Shown: positions 1 to 9,140 of the stretch, one piece after another | Layout: every line of letters starts with the position of its first letter | How positions within the stretch are numbered: position 1 is the first letter of the stretch | Source: Neobacillus massiliamazoniensis | GTDB taxonomy: Bacteria > Bacillota > Bacilli > Bacillales > Cytobacillaceae | NCBI RefSeq assembly: GCF_001048695.1 | Contig: NZ_CVRB01000001.1 | Coordinates: 1,612,001-1,676,000, forward strand | DNA length: 64,000 nucleotides | Direction of reading: 5' to 3' | Program-made: the position numbers and the translations under genes | Notes under the pieces: generated by a model | What the model was told of the DNA's origin: nothing | The model's database searches: none | The model's input: only the letters and a program-made list of their open reading frames with translations

Positions 1-70
1 TGTAAAACATATAAGAATAGTAGGAATTATTCTTTTGTTATAAAAAAATTACATTGGGGGGAAAGACAAA

Positions 71-1645
71 GTGGTTCGGAAAAATATTAATATTGTCGCA
101 GCCATTTTATTAAGTATGCTTTTAGTGCTTTCAGGCTGTTCTTCAAAAACTACTGATACAGCTAGCACGAAAAATACAAGCAAACCGGATACCTTTATTT
201 ATGGTATTGACGGAGATCCAGGAAACGCAGTGAATGCAATCACCACTGGTGACCGTTATGGATTAATGGAGATCAAAGCTATTTATTCACCATTATATAT
301 GTATAATGGTAAAAATGATGTGAAGTACTTCTTAGCAGAAAGTATGACCCCATCATCTGACTTTTTAACTTACACAGCAAAATTAAGAAAAGGCGTAAAA
401 TGGTCTGATGGGCAGCCTTTTACTGCTGATGATGTTGTATTTACATATGATCAAATGTTAAAAGAAGAAAATGGCGGCTGGGCTAGAAGCCAGCTTATTT
501 TCAACAATCAACCAGTTAAAGTAGAAAAAGTCGATGACTATACAGTAAAATTCACGCTTCCAACCGTTAGTATGGGTGCGATGGAAGCTTTAGGTAACAT
601 TTTCATTATGCCTAAGCATATTTACCAAAATGAGACCAATATTGCTAACAGCCCGAAAAATGCTACACCAGTTGGTACCGGTCCATATATCTTGAAAGAA
701 TATAAAGCAGGTGAAAGTGTTACGTTTGTAAAGAACGATAACTATTTCCTAGGGGCACCAAAGATTCCAAAAGTAGTTTTCCGGATCATACAGGATCCAA
801 ATACAGCAGTGATGGCACTTCAAAAAGGGGAAATTAACGCCCTTGCCGTACAGCCATCAGACGCAAGCAAGTTTAAAGGGGATTCCAATGTAACGCTTAA
901 ACCTTATGATGAAGGACGTATTGGTTACTTGGCTTACAACTTAAGCTCAAAGGCGGTCCAATCTAAAGAGGTAAGACAGGCTCTAGCTTATGCAATGAAT
1001 CGTGATGATATGATTACGGCAAGTTATTTATCAAGCGATTATGCAAAACCTGCTTATTCCTTCTTGCCAACAAAAGCAACTTATTACACCGACAATGTAG
1101 AAAAATATAAATTTGATACGAAAAAAGCAAAAAGCTTATTGGCAAAAGCGGGTACTTCGAATTTAAAACTGAAACTTGCCTATACAGCTAATAACCCAAT
1201 CCAGCAAAAGCAGGCTGCTGTCATTCAGCAAAACTTGAAAGCTGTTGGTGTTGACGTTCAGCTTGTTGGTATGGATGCTACCGCTTTAAGCAAGAAGCTT
1301 CAAAGTGTGCAAACAGACTTTGATATGTATCTTAACGGATACATTATGGGAATTGACCCAGATACCTTTAACTCCTTATTTGTCACCAATGGAGAAGCCA
1401 ACTACATGCATTATAGCAATCCAAAAGTGGATGCATTATTCAATCAAGGTCGCGTAGAGAAAGATGACGCAAAACGGAAAGCGATTTATGAAGACATTCA
1501 AAAAACGATTGCCGACGATGCTGCATTCTATCCGATCACAGAAAACAAGCGGATTCTTGCAATCGATTCTAAAGTCAAAGGAATTGACCAAGCAGGCTTA
1601 GTACCAGTTTATACGTTTGAGGATATGTCGAAGCTATCCTATTAA
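71..1645 (+). CDS. Oligopeptide ABC transporter substrate-binding lipoprotein
   Basis: Extracellular peptide-binding component of the importer encoded by the next four genes. The N-terminus is a lipoprotein signal: a charged start, a hydrophobic stretch and the lipobox LSGC with the lipidated Cys at residue 23. The remaining ~500 residues read as the SBP_bac_5 (OppA/DppA) fold, including a GTGPY segment and a C-terminal YANYMHYSNP-like region. The 524-residue length is normal for the family. It starts at GTG behind a GGGGGGAAAG ribosome site. A strong hairpin follows it, which should make it more abundant than the permeases. Peptide or nickel specificity cannot be read; peptide is the likelier. 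Confidence 0.93.
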   Translation: MVRKNINIVAAILLSMLLVLSGCSSKTTDTASTKNTSKPDTFIYGIDGDPGNAVNAITTGDRYGLMEIKAIYSPLYMYNGKNDVKYFLAESMTPSSDFLTYTAKLRKGVKWSDGQPFTADDVVFTYDQMLKEENGGWARSQLIFNNQPVKVEKVDDYTVKFTLPTVSMGAMEALGNIFIMPKHIYQNETNIANSPKNATPVGTGPYILKEYKAGESVTFVKNDNYFLGAPKIPKVVFRIIQDPNTAVMALQKGEINALAVQPSDASKFKGDSNVTLKPYDEGRIGYLAYNLSSKAVQSKEVRQALAYAMNRDDMITASYLSSDYAKPAYSFLPTKATYYTDNVEKYKFDTKKAKSLLAKAGTSNLKLKLAYTANNPIQQKQAAVIQQNLKAVGVDVQLVGMDATALSKKLQSVQTDFDMYLNGYIMGIDPDTFNSLFVTNGEANYMHYSNPKVDALFNQGRVEKDDAKRKAIYEDIQKTIADDAAFYPITENKRILAIDSKVKGIDQAGLVPVYTFEDMSKLSY

Positions 1646-1653
1646 AGGTAGAT

Positions 1654-1688
1654 AAAGATAAACAGTGCGCTGTTTATCTTTATTTTTT
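1654..1688 (+). terminator. Intercistronic hairpin after the binding-protein gene
   Basis: A perfect 12-bp stem (AAAGATAAACAG with CTGTTTATCTTT) has a TGCG loop and is followed by ATTTTTT. It sits just after the stop of the binding-protein gene and before the permease genes, so it probably acts as a partial terminator or mRNA stabiliser that sets a high ratio of binding protein to membrane components. Confidence 0.8.
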
Positions 1689-1745
1689 AGAACAAAAAGT
1701 TATAGAATGATAAAGTGTTCTTTTTGGGAAGGAGTGAGGTCATAA

Positions 1746-2702
1746 TTGTTAAAATATATTGTAAAAAGGATATTACAGGCAATTCCTTTGTTAATTATTA
1801 TTTCGATTATTTGCTTTAGCCTGATAAAATTGGCGCCATATGATGCGGTCGATGCAATGACCACACCAAACATGTCAAAGCAAACAGTCGCGCTAATCAA
1901 AGCAAAATATGGTTTAGACAAACCGGCATATGAGCAATATTTTTATTGGGTCAAGGGGATTTTGAACGGTGAATGGGGCTACTCGATTGTAACGCATGAA
2001 AGTATTGCCAAGGATCTTTCGGTCAGAATTCCGAATACCATTTTACTTGTCCTGCCATCTTATATTCTTGCATTATTTCTATCTATTATTCTAGGTTTGT
2101 TTGCTGGTGCGAAAAAAGGGAAAGTCGCGGATAAAATCATAGACGGCTTCAGTTCCTTTGGGATAGCGATTCCAAGTTTTTGGATGGCGATGATTCTCGT
2201 GTATATTTTTGGTCATCGTCTCAATCTTTTCCCCATCCTTGGGATGCATACCGTGGGAAATGAAAGCTCGTTCTCCGATCTTTTAAGTCATATGGTTCTA
2301 CCGTGTACCGTATTAACGCTTTCTTTTATGCCAGAGCTTGTTCGTTATGTCCGCTCTTCCACCATCGGGCAGCTTTCTGAGGATTACGTCATGGTCCAGC
2401 AAGCTTACGGGGCAGGATCTTCTTGGATATTATTTAAACATGTCCTAAGAAATGTTCTTCTTCCAATTATTACAATTGTAGGGATGAGTCTTCCGATGTT
2501 AGTAACCGGGGCTGTAGTAACCGAAACAGTTTTTGGCTGGCCGGGAATCGGTACGTATTTTGTCAAAGCGATTCAAGGATTTGACTACCCTGTAGTCATG
2601 GCCATCATGCTGCTTTCATCAAGTCTTGTGATCATCGGTAATTTGGTATCTGATATATTATATTGCATCGTTGACCCGAGAATTAAAGGAATGGGGGAAT
2701 AG
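1746..2702 (+). CDS. Peptide ABC transporter permease, OppB/DppB type
   Basis: First transmembrane subunit of the peptide importer. It begins MLKYIVKRILQAIPLL, the usual OppB N-terminal helix, and has about six hydrophobic segments. The EAA loop (YGAGSSWILFKHVLRN, about residues 221-236) is the site that docks on the ATPases. The 318-residue length fits the family. It starts at TTG behind GGAAGGAGTGAGG. It ends 3 bases before the next permease gene, so the two are probably translationally coupled. Confidence 0.93.
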   Translation: MLKYIVKRILQAIPLLIIISIICFSLIKLAPYDAVDAMTTPNMSKQTVALIKAKYGLDKPAYEQYFYWVKGILNGEWGYSIVTHESIAKDLSVRIPNTILLVLPSYILALFLSIILGLFAGAKKGKVADKIIDGFSSFGIAIPSFWMAMILVYIFGHRLNLFPILGMHTVGNESSFSDLLSHMVLPCTVLTLSFMPELVRYVRSSTIGQLSEDYVMVQQAYGAGSSWILFKHVLRNVLLPIITIVGMSLPMLVTGAVVTETVFGWPGIGTYFVKAIQGFDYPVVMAIMLLSSSLVIIGNLVSDILYCIVDPRIKGMGE

Positions 2703-2705
2703 GTA

Positions 2706-3560
2706 ATGGCCGGCAAACATAATAGACGTGTTGCGCAGTTTAAAAAAGAACTGAAACGAAATAAAACGGCTGCCTTCGCCCTCGGTTTCCTTATTCTTAT
2801 TATACTCGTTTCGATTTTCGCCTTTTTATCACCTTATCCTCCTGATAAGGTTGATGTAACGAATGTTTTGCAAGGTCCAAGCTTAAAGCATTGGTTTGGC
2901 ACAGACGAGCTGGGCAGGGATTACTTGACAAGGGCATTGTATGGCGGCAGGGTATCCCTTACTGTCGGCATTTTAGCGATGCTTATCTCAACAAGTATTG
3001 GAGTATTGGTAGGAACGGTCAGTGGCTATTTTGGCGGCCGGATTGATAACATTTTAATGAGGACAGTGGATGTTATTTCTTCTATACCATGGATGATTCT
3101 TGTTACTGTTGTGAGCATTTATCTTACGCCTGGTTTAAAGGCGATTATTCTTGTCATTGGTCTTTTTACATGGATGAGCACGGCTAGGCTGGTCCGTGCC
3201 GAAACCCTATCCATCAAAGAGCGAGAGTATGTTTTATATGCAAAATCCTCAGGTCAGTCTTTGACAAAAGTCATCTTGAAACATATTATTCCTGCAGTAT
3301 TTCCCACCTTTATCGTGGCATCAACGGTAAGTATTGCCAATGCAATTTTAATGGAATCAGCCTTGAGCTTTCTCGGTCTAGGTATTCAACAACCGTTATC
3401 ATCATGGGGAAGCATGCTTCAAAATGCTCAAGGAAACCTGGCAAATGCCCCATATATGGCTATTTTACCCGGGCTTCTAATCGTCTTAACGGTTTATTCA
3501 TTTAATAAAATTGGTGATCTACTTCGGACAGTAATTGAACCGAAGACAAGCGGAAAATAG
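2706..3560 (+). CDS. Peptide ABC transporter permease, OppC/DppC type
   Basis: Second transmembrane subunit. An N-terminal OppC_N segment contains the first helix. The periplasmic-side motif HWFGTDELGRDYLTRALYGGR, diagnostic of OppC/DppC, follows, then the five-helix permease core with an EAA loop (AKSSGQSLTKVILKHIIPAV). It is 284 residues long. It partners with the preceding OppB-type protein to form the channel. Confidence 0.93.
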   Translation: MAGKHNRRVAQFKKELKRNKTAAFALGFLILIILVSIFAFLSPYPPDKVDVTNVLQGPSLKHWFGTDELGRDYLTRALYGGRVSLTVGILAMLISTSIGVLVGTVSGYFGGRIDNILMRTVDVISSIPWMILVTVVSIYLTPGLKAIILVIGLFTWMSTARLVRAETLSIKEREYVLYAKSSGQSLTKVILKHIIPAVFPTFIVASTVSIANAILMESALSFLGLGIQQPLSSWGSMLQNAQGNLANAPYMAILPGLLIVLTVYSFNKIGDLLRTVIEPKTSGK

Positions 3561-3578
3561 AAAGTAGGTAATCATGAA

Positions 3579-4565
3579 ATGGGTAACAACGAAAATCGTT
3601 TACTAGACGTGAAAAACCTTCGGACAAGCTTTTATAATGGAAAATCCAAAACAGAAGTCATTCGTGGGATTGATTTTACTGTTGAAAAGGGTGAAATTTT
3701 AGGGATCGTCGGGGAATCAGGCAGTGGTAAAAGTGTCATGGTGAAATCTATTCTTGGAATTATTCCACCTAACGCAAAAATCGATACCGGTGAGATTATT
3801 TTGGATGGAAAGCATATTGAGGGCCTCTCGAAAAAAGAAAAACGAGCGATAAGAGGCCGAGAAATCGCGATGATTTTTCAGGATCCGATGACCGCTCTTA
3901 ACCCGTTAAAAAAAGTTGGAGATCATCTTGTTGAACTGTTAACAAGGATTAGAGGCTTAAACAAGAAGGATGCCAAACAAGAATCTATTGAATTGCTGAG
4001 AATGGTAGGGATTCCTTCTCCAGAAACGAGAGTAGACCAATATCCTCATGAATTTAGCGGTGGAATGAGGCAAAGGGTATTAATTGCGATGGCTCTTTCG
4101 TGCAATCCGAAGCTATTGATAGCAGATGAACCGACAACCGCCCTCGATGTGACGATCCAGGCGCAAATTCTGGAGTTAATAAAGAAACTGCAGCAAGAGA
4201 AGGATATGTCCGTGGTATTCATTACCCATGACCTTGGCGTCGTGGCCACGATATGCAGCCGAATCTTAGTCATGTATGCCGGAAAGGTAATGGAAGAGGG
4301 TTTGGCCCATGAAATCTTTTATTCTCCGAAACATCCTTATACAAAAGCACTGCTAAATTCGATCCCAAGGGTTGATGGGGAGAAAACGAGATTAAAGCCG
4401 ATTAGAGGTGCCGCGCCATCGCTGCAAAATACGGTAAACGGATGCCCTTTTGCTGAACGTTGTGAGCTGGCGGTGGAAAAATGCTTTACGGAAATGCCTG
4501 AATATAAGAGCTTCTCGTCTACGCAGAAATGCATGTGCTTTTTAGCTGGTGAGGGGGAAAACTAA
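3579..4565 (+). CDS. Peptide ABC transporter ATPase, OppD/DppD type
   Basis: First ATPase of the importer. Walker A is GESGSGKS (residues 45-52), the ABC signature is FSGGMRQR, Walker B is LLIADEPTTALD and the switch His lies in ITHDL. The C-terminal extension carries the Cys-containing oligo_HPY segment (GCPFAERCELA...KC) typical of OppD/DppD and often linked to an iron-sulfur cluster. It ends directly against the start of the next ATPase gene. An out-of-frame ATG at 3574 lies too close to the ribosome site, so 3579 was chosen. Confidence 0.93.
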   Translation: MGNNENRLLDVKNLRTSFYNGKSKTEVIRGIDFTVEKGEILGIVGESGSGKSVMVKSILGIIPPNAKIDTGEIILDGKHIEGLSKKEKRAIRGREIAMIFQDPMTALNPLKKVGDHLVELLTRIRGLNKKDAKQESIELLRMVGIPSPETRVDQYPHEFSGGMRQRVLIAMALSCNPKLLIADEPTTALDVTIQAQILELIKKLQQEKDMSVVFITHDLGVVATICSRILVMYAGKVMEEGLAHEIFYSPKHPYTKALLNSIPRVDGEKTRLKPIRGAAPSLQNTVNGCPFAERCELAVEKCFTEMPEYKSFSSTQKCMCFLAGEGEN

Positions 4566-5537
4566 ATGACTGAGAAACTCGTAGAAGTAAACAATCTTAA
4601 AAAATATTTTCCTATCAAAACCTCTTTGTTTAACAAGAGCAAACAGGTTGTGAAGGCGGTCGATGATGTTTCGTTCCACATTTATAAAGGGGAAACGTTC
4701 GGCCTTGTGGGAGAATCAGGGTGCGGCAAATCCACGTTAGGAAGGACATTGAATCGTTTGTATGATCCGACGTCAGGAGAAATCTTTTTTGATGGTAAGG
4801 ACATTGCCAAGCTTAATAATAAGGAACTTCAACCCTACCGAAAAAGAATGCAAATGATATTTCAGGATCCTTATTCATCACTTAATCCGTACATGAATGT
4901 GGAAGAAATTATTGATGAGCCGCTCGAGATTCACACTTCTCTTTCTAAAGTAGAGCGCAAAGAAGTAGCCATGGATATTCTTGAAAAAGTAGGCTTGAAG
5001 AAAGAAGATATGGAGAAATTCCCACATGAGTTTAGCGGTGGTCAGCGGCAAAGAATTGGAATAGCCCGTGCGTTATCCATCAATCCTGATTTCATTCTGT
5101 GCGACGAAGCAATTTCAGCCCTCGACGTTTCGATTCAAGCCCAAGTTATTAATATGTTAGAAGATTTACAGGCTGAAATGAAGCTTACTTATTTATTTGT
5201 CGCCCATGACTTATCAATGGTCCGCCATATTTCAAATCGAATTGGTGTGATGTATCTTGGCAAAATGGTCGAGATATCGAAGAGCGACGAACTTTATTCT
5301 AAGCCGCTTCATCCCTATACTCAGGCACTATTGTCTGCGATACCGATCCCAGACCCTATCAAGGCACAGAACAGTAAACGCGCAATCATAACCGGAGAGC
5401 TTCCGAGCCCGATCGAGATGGAAACAGGCTGCCGCTTCCGCTCCCGCTGCCCGTTTGCCAAACCAATCTGTGCAGAAGCGAATCCGCAATTGAAGGAAGT
5501 AGATAGTGAGCACCTCGTTGCCTGTCATTTATATTAA
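4566..5537 (+). CDS. Peptide ABC transporter ATPase, OppF/DppF type
   Basis: Second ATPase, forming a heterodimer with the preceding OppD-type subunit. Walker A is GESGCGKS, the signature is [15 protein letters not shown], Walker B is [12 protein letters not shown] and the switch is [10 protein letters not shown]. The C-terminal oligo_HPY extension has the Cys pattern [15 protein letters not shown]. The ATG follows one base after the previous stop and uses the GAGGGGGAAAAC ribosome site inside the upstream gene. It is the last gene of the operon; I see no strong T-tailed hairpin directly after it. Confidence 0.93.
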   Translation: MTEKLVEVNNLKKYFPIKTSLFNKSKQVVKAVDDVSFHIYKGETFGLVGESGCGKSTLGRTLNRLYDPTSGEIFFDGKDIAKLNNKELQPYRKRMQMIFQDPYSSLNPYMNVEEIIDEPLEIHTSLSKVERKEVAMDILEKVGLKKEDMEKFPHEFSGGQRQRIGIARALSINPDFILCDEAISALDVSIQAQVINMLEDLQAEMKLTYLFVAHDLSMVRHISNRIGVMYLGKMVEISKSDELYSKPLHPYTQALLSAIPIPDPIKAQNSKRAIITGELPSPIEMETGCRFRSRCPFAKPICAEANPQLKEVDSEHLVACHLY

Positions 5538-5692
5538 AGAGGTTCGCAACTAAAACATGCATTTTTGGTTTCGCAAATGAAACAAAAAAGATTGCAAGAA
5601 AAAGATGCTTTTTCGAAAATTAAACTAGTTTTTTGTATGAGTTACTTCTAAAATTACTAATACTACAAAAAAAGTAGAAAATCGGGTGGATT

Positions 5693-6151
5693 ATGATGGA
5701 AAAGATCAAGTTAGCGTTAAATTATGCCTTAATGCTGGAAATGATGAAAGCAAAAGGATTCAGCAGTCCAACCATCGTTGCACTCCTCAGTGAGGGAAAT
5801 GAAGAATTGCTCGAGAGCATTGGCGAGGGAATCCCTTCTTGGAAAACGCTGGTCGACTATTATCACTTGCATAAAGATAAATTCCACAAAGCCCTTAAGG
5901 AAGGTTATAAAATTAGTTTTTTGACAAAAGGGGCGCTTAAATCATTATTAGCGATTATGTTTGAAATGAAAGAAGGCGTCGATTTCGTCGATACTGGCGA
6001 GTATCTCGACAAGGTTAAGTTCTCTAGCGACAATCTTCAATCACTTCGTGAGGTTATTTCGAATAACTGGTCGATTGTCGTGCTCGAGGAGGACAGTGAG
6101 CAAGCTTCGGTAGTGGTAAATATCGAGCTTACTCATAAGCCAAATTTTTAA
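5693..6151 (+). CDS. Uncharacterised small protein
   Basis: A 152-residue protein that I do not recognise. It is probably soluble (no hydrophobic helix), rich in Lys and Glu, and looks mostly helical up to about residue 100, with a shorter mixed C-terminal part. Two adjacent ATGs (5693 and 5696) follow a GGGTGGA ribosome site. It converges on the small minus-strand gene that follows; a shared hairpin lies between the two expected stops. Codon use matches its neighbours, so it is probably a genuine gene. Confidence 0.7.
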   Translation: MMEKIKLALNYALMLEMMKAKGFSSPTIVALLSEGNEELLESIGEGIPSWKTLVDYYHLHKDKFHKALKEGYKISFLTKGALKSLLAIMFEMKEGVDFVDTGEYLDKVKFSSDNLQSLREVISNNWSIVVLEEDSEQASVVVNIELTHKPNF

Positions 6152-6349
6152 ATTACGAAAAAAAGAACCATCATTTCCGTTTTGGGATTGATGGTTCTTG
6201 TGTTTAAACTGATATAAATGATCTTTTTTCGTCTTTGTTGTTCTTGTTCTCATGTCTGCGAAAACAAACGGGCTTCGCTTTAACTCCGGATTTATTTTTC
6301 CTTCGCGTGAAAGCTTTTCTCTCAATTTTTTGGCTTTTGATTTAGCCAT
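6041..6349 (-). CDS. Small basic conserved protein (MAKSKAKK family), probably frameshifted at its 3' end
   Basis: Begins MAKSKAKKLREKLSREGK and runs to NGNDGSFF. This resembles a short, very basic Bacillus protein of roughly 65-70 residues that I recall ending near DGSFF. The start at 6349 is set by AGGAGTG eight bases upstream. In this sequence the frame reads on for another 35 or so unlikely residues into the convergent neighbour. Adding one T to the seven-T run at 6158-6164 (minus strand) would give DGSFFS and a TAA at 6155-6153, just clear of the neighbour's stop. The true product is therefore probably 6349-6153. Function unknown. Confidence 0.6.
   Translation of the reverse strand: MAKSKAKKLREKLSREGKINPELKRSPFVFADMRTRTTKTKKDHLYQFKHKNHQSQNGNDGSFFRNLKIWLMSKLDIYHYRSLLTVLLEHDNRPVIRNNLTK
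6155..6199 (-). terminator. Terminator between convergent small genes
   Basis: A perfect 11-bp stem (AAGAACCATCA at 6163-6173 with TGATGGTTCTT at 6189-6199). On the minus strand it runs straight into a seven-T tract, so it is a good intrinsic terminator for the minus-strand small gene. On the plus strand it lacks a T tract and may act only weakly. Confidence 0.75.
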
Positions 6350-6417
6350 ATCCATCACTCCTATAATTTGGTTCAAACCATTATATAACATTTGTAGAGC
6401 GATGGACAGTGCATCTT

Positions 6418-7617
6418 TTATATCTCTTGTTCTTTAATTATCTCCTGGCTTTTAATTTTCGATTTTCTTGTATGAAGGAAGTAATAGAGAACTACCCCAA
6501 TTAAAATATAGAGTGAGCAATAGAAATAAAGAGTGCTATAATCCATTTTCGATACAATTGCGCCCACTATAAAAGATCCTAATGCAATACCCATATCGTA
6601 GATAGACAAAAAGGTTGCGGTAGCTAACCCTCTTTTTCTCGGTTCAGCATCTTGAATGGCAATCGTTTGAAAGGTAGGAAAAAGGGTTCCCCAGCCTAAG
6701 CCAATCATACCGGCAGATAGGAGGAATGTGAAGGCTGCACCGCTTTTACTTAAAATAAACATTCCAATCGCGAACAGAAATATACCAGGAAATGTGATCA
6801 CGTTTGGACCATATAGATCGAGCCATTTTCCTGTAAAGGGTCTTGAAATTAACAACACGATGGCATAGACCACAAAGAATAGGCTCGAAACACTTGCTAA
6901 GTGAATTTCATCTGCATAAATGGATACGAAGGAGAGCAAGGCTGAATAGACAATGGCTAAGAAACTGCCAACAACTGCAATCGGAACAGCAGTTGGCTCA
7001 ATCAGATTCCAGATTGAAAAATTGGAATGAGCCACTTCATGATGTTGTCCATTACTTGTAAGCTTCACACTTAAACCGGTTAATAAAGAACAAAATGCAA
7101 CGATTACACTTAAGGTAAACAATATTTTTGCGCCCCACTGCTGGACTGCCATCAATCCAACAAAAGGTCCTAATACCATTGCTATATTGGTGGACATAGC
7201 GAAGTACCCCATACCCTCTCCTCTTCGTGAAGTTGGGATCATATCCGCTACGATCGTACCTACAGCTGTCGTTGCCATTCCAAAGCCAACCCCGTGTAAA
7301 AGACGAATCAGCAAAAAGCCGATTACGGTTTTAGGAAAAAAGTATAAAAGCGAAGCACCTGCAAATATCACTAAGGCTGTTAACAGCACCCTCTTATTCC
7401 CAACTCGTTCAAGCCATTGCCCTGCAATAGGACGAGATATTATCGCAGAAAGTAAAAACAACGTTGTCATTAACCCTGCTTCAGATGCATTACCATGTAA
7501 TTCTTGCAACACATAGGATGGGAGAGTGACTAGTAAAATATAAAAAGTCATAAAAAGAAAAAAGTTACTCAATGAAACACTAATAAAGTCCTTTGTCCAT
7601 AGTTTAGGTTTGTTCAT
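6418..7617 (-). CDS. MFS transporter, probable drug or small-molecule exporter
   Basis: A 399-residue protein with about 12 hydrophobic helices, the layout of a major facilitator. The loop between helices 2 and 3 contains RPIAGQWLERVGNKRVLL, a variant of motif A (GxLaDrxGrkxxl), and a related RPFTGKWLDLYG lies at the start of the second half. The start is supported by AAGGAGTAATCTT before the ATG. It lies 12 bases downstream of a marR-type gene in the same direction, behind one operator-controlled promoter. That suggests an inducible exporter for a toxic compound; the substrate is unknown. Confidence 0.88.
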   Translation of the reverse strand: MNKPKLWTKDFISVSLSNFFLFMTFYILLVTLPSYVLQELHGNASEAGLMTTLFLLSAIISRPIAGQWLERVGNKRVLLTALVIFAGASLLYFFPKTVIGFLLIRLLHGVGFGMATTAVGTIVADMIPTSRRGEGMGYFAMSTNIAMVLGPFVGLMAVQQWGAKILFTLSVIVAFCSLLTGLSVKLTSNGQHHEVAHSNFSIWNLIEPTAVPIAVVGSFLAIVYSALLSFVSIYADEIHLASVSSLFFVVYAIVLLISRPFTGKWLDLYGPNVITFPGIFLFAIGMFILSKSGAAFTFLLSAGMIGLGWGTLFPTFQTIAIQDAEPRKRGLATATFLSIYDMGIALGSFIVGAIVSKMDYSTLYFYCSLYILIGVVLYYFLHTRKSKIKSQEIIKEQEI

Positions 7618-7629
7618 AAGATTACTCCT

Positions 7630-8043
7630 TTATAAAAGCTGGTTCAGCCAATAATTCTGTAGGTTAAATAGCTCTTCTTGTGATGTTTTTGGTAGCTGGC
7701 TTAAAAGAGTCTGATTTAGCTCTGTTACTGCTTGTTCCCAGTTTGGATATTGTTTTAATGCTTCATCGGTCAATTGAATGTGCTTCTCCCGTTTGTCCTG
7801 ACCCGGGACTTGACGGACATATCCTTGTTTAACAAGACGTTGAATAGTCCTGGTCATCGGAGGGGCTTCAACAAATAAATAGTCACAAAGTTCCTTTTGA
7901 GTTAATGAGTCTTTCTTTTTCAGGACATAAATAACGGCCCATTGCGATCCGTATATTCCCATAGGTTTTAAGACTTCATTAAGTTTATTTGTAAGATGGC
8001 GTGAGAGCTGATGAAGGCTATGGAATAAATCGTGGCTATGCAT
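7630..8043 (-). CDS. MarR family transcriptional regulator
   Basis: A 137-residue winged-helix protein. It has an N-terminal dimer helix (LFHSLHQLSRHLTNKLNEVL), a helix-turn-helix at roughly residues 50-75 (LTQKELCDYLFVEAPPMTRTIQRLVKQGYV) and the wing motif DKREKHIQLT characteristic of MarR. The ATG at 8043 was chosen because GGAGTG lies seven bases upstream; an in-frame TTG at 8049 is too close. It presumably represses itself and the downstream MFS gene through the palindrome at 8068-8087. Confidence 0.9.
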   Translation of the reverse strand: MHSHDLFHSLHQLSRHLTNKLNEVLKPMGIYGSQWAVIYVLKKKDSLTQKELCDYLFVEAPPMTRTIQRLVKQGYVRQVPGQDKREKHIQLTDEALKQYPNWEQAVTELNQTLLSQLPKTSQEELFNLQNYWLNQLL

Positions 8044-8067
8044 GGGCAAACACTCCGTTTTTTAAAA

Positions 8068-8111
8068 ATAGTTACCTAGGTAACTATAAGGTTATTTTAA
8101 ATGAATGTCAA
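8068..8111 (-). promoter_or_regulatory. Promoter and MarR-type operator of the marR-MFS operon
   Basis: On the minus strand a TTGACA -35 (8106-8111) and a TATAGT -10 (8083-8088) are separated by exactly 17 bp. A perfect 20-bp palindrome (AGTTACCTAGGTAACT at its core, 8068-8087) starts inside the -10 box and covers the likely start site. A MarR dimer bound there would block initiation. Confidence 0.8.
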
Positions 8112-8144
8112 GAAATGTTCACAATTTAAATGCTGTTGATCGGT

Positions 8145-9136
8145 TTCGCGGAATTATTGCAGATTCCCGCGGAATAATTGCAAAAGTCCGCGGAATAAAA
8201 TCAAAAGCTCGCGGAATAAATCCGAAAATCCGCGGAATTATTCCAAAACTTCGCGGAAAGTCTGTACCTAAGTAAAAAAACCAGCCCCAAAGAAAGAGAT
8301 TCGCGGAATAATCGCAGATTCCCGCGGAATAATTGCAAAAGTCCGCGGAATAAAATCAAAAGCTCGCGGAATAAATCCGAAAATCCGCGGAATTATTCCA
8401 AAACTTCGCGGAAAGTCGGTACCTAAGTAAAAGAAACCAGCCCCAAAGAAAGAGATTCGCGGAATTATCGCAGATTCCCGCGGAATAATTGCTAAAGTCC
8501 GCGGAATAAATCCGAAAATCCGCGGAATTATTCCAAAACTTCGCGGAAAGTCGGTACCTAAGTAATAGAAACCAGACCCAAAGAAAGAGTTTCGCGGAAT
8601 AATTGCAGATTCCCGCGGAATAATTGCTAAAGTCCGCGGAATAAAATCAAAAGCACGCGGAATAAATCCGAAAATCCGCGGGAAAATCCGTACCTAATTA
8701 AAAGAAACCAGCCCCAAAGAAAGAGATTCGCGGAATTATCACAGATTCCCGCGGAATAAAATCTAAAGTACGCGGAATAAATCCGGAAATCCGCGGAATT
8801 ATTCCAAAACTTCGCGGAAAGTCCGCATCTAATTAAAAGAAACCAGCCCCAAAGAAAGAGATTCGCGGAATTATCGCAGATCCCCGCGGAATAATTGTAA
8901 AAGTCCGCGGAATAAAATCAAAAGCTCGCGGAATAAATCCGAAAATCCGCGGAATTATTCCAAAACTTCGCGGAAAGTCCGCACCCAATTAAAAGAAACC
9001 AGCCCCAAAGAAAGAGATTCGCGGAATTATCACAGATTCCCGCGGAATAATTGCAAAAGTCCGCGGAATTAATCCAATAATCCGCGGAATAAAATCAAAA
9101 CTCCGCGGAATTATCACCAAATCCCGCGGAATGAAC
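8145..9136. repeat. Nested tandem repeat array: seven units of 21-bp-phased CGCGG boxes
   Basis: This gene-free stretch holds seven head-to-tail units beginning at 8145, 8300, 8456, 8591, 8727, 8862 and 9018. Each unit contains five or six boxes of the form CGCGGAATWA. In unit 1 the boxes start at 8147, 8168, 8189, 8210, 8231 and 8252, exactly 21 bp apart. A conserved spacer containing ACCAGCCCCAAAGAAAGAGA separates units (about 50 bp from last box to next first box). Units of 155-156 bp and 135-136 bp differ by one 21-bp subunit. I count about 39 boxes. The last box ends a few bases from the metH stop codon. Confidence 0.92.
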
Positions 9137-9140
9137 ACAA

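Noticed and set aside
8145..9136. Possible CRISPR array
   Set aside because: The repeated boxes are only about 10 bp, spaced 21 bp apart; the intervening bases are themselves repeated rather than unique spacers, and no cas gene is present.
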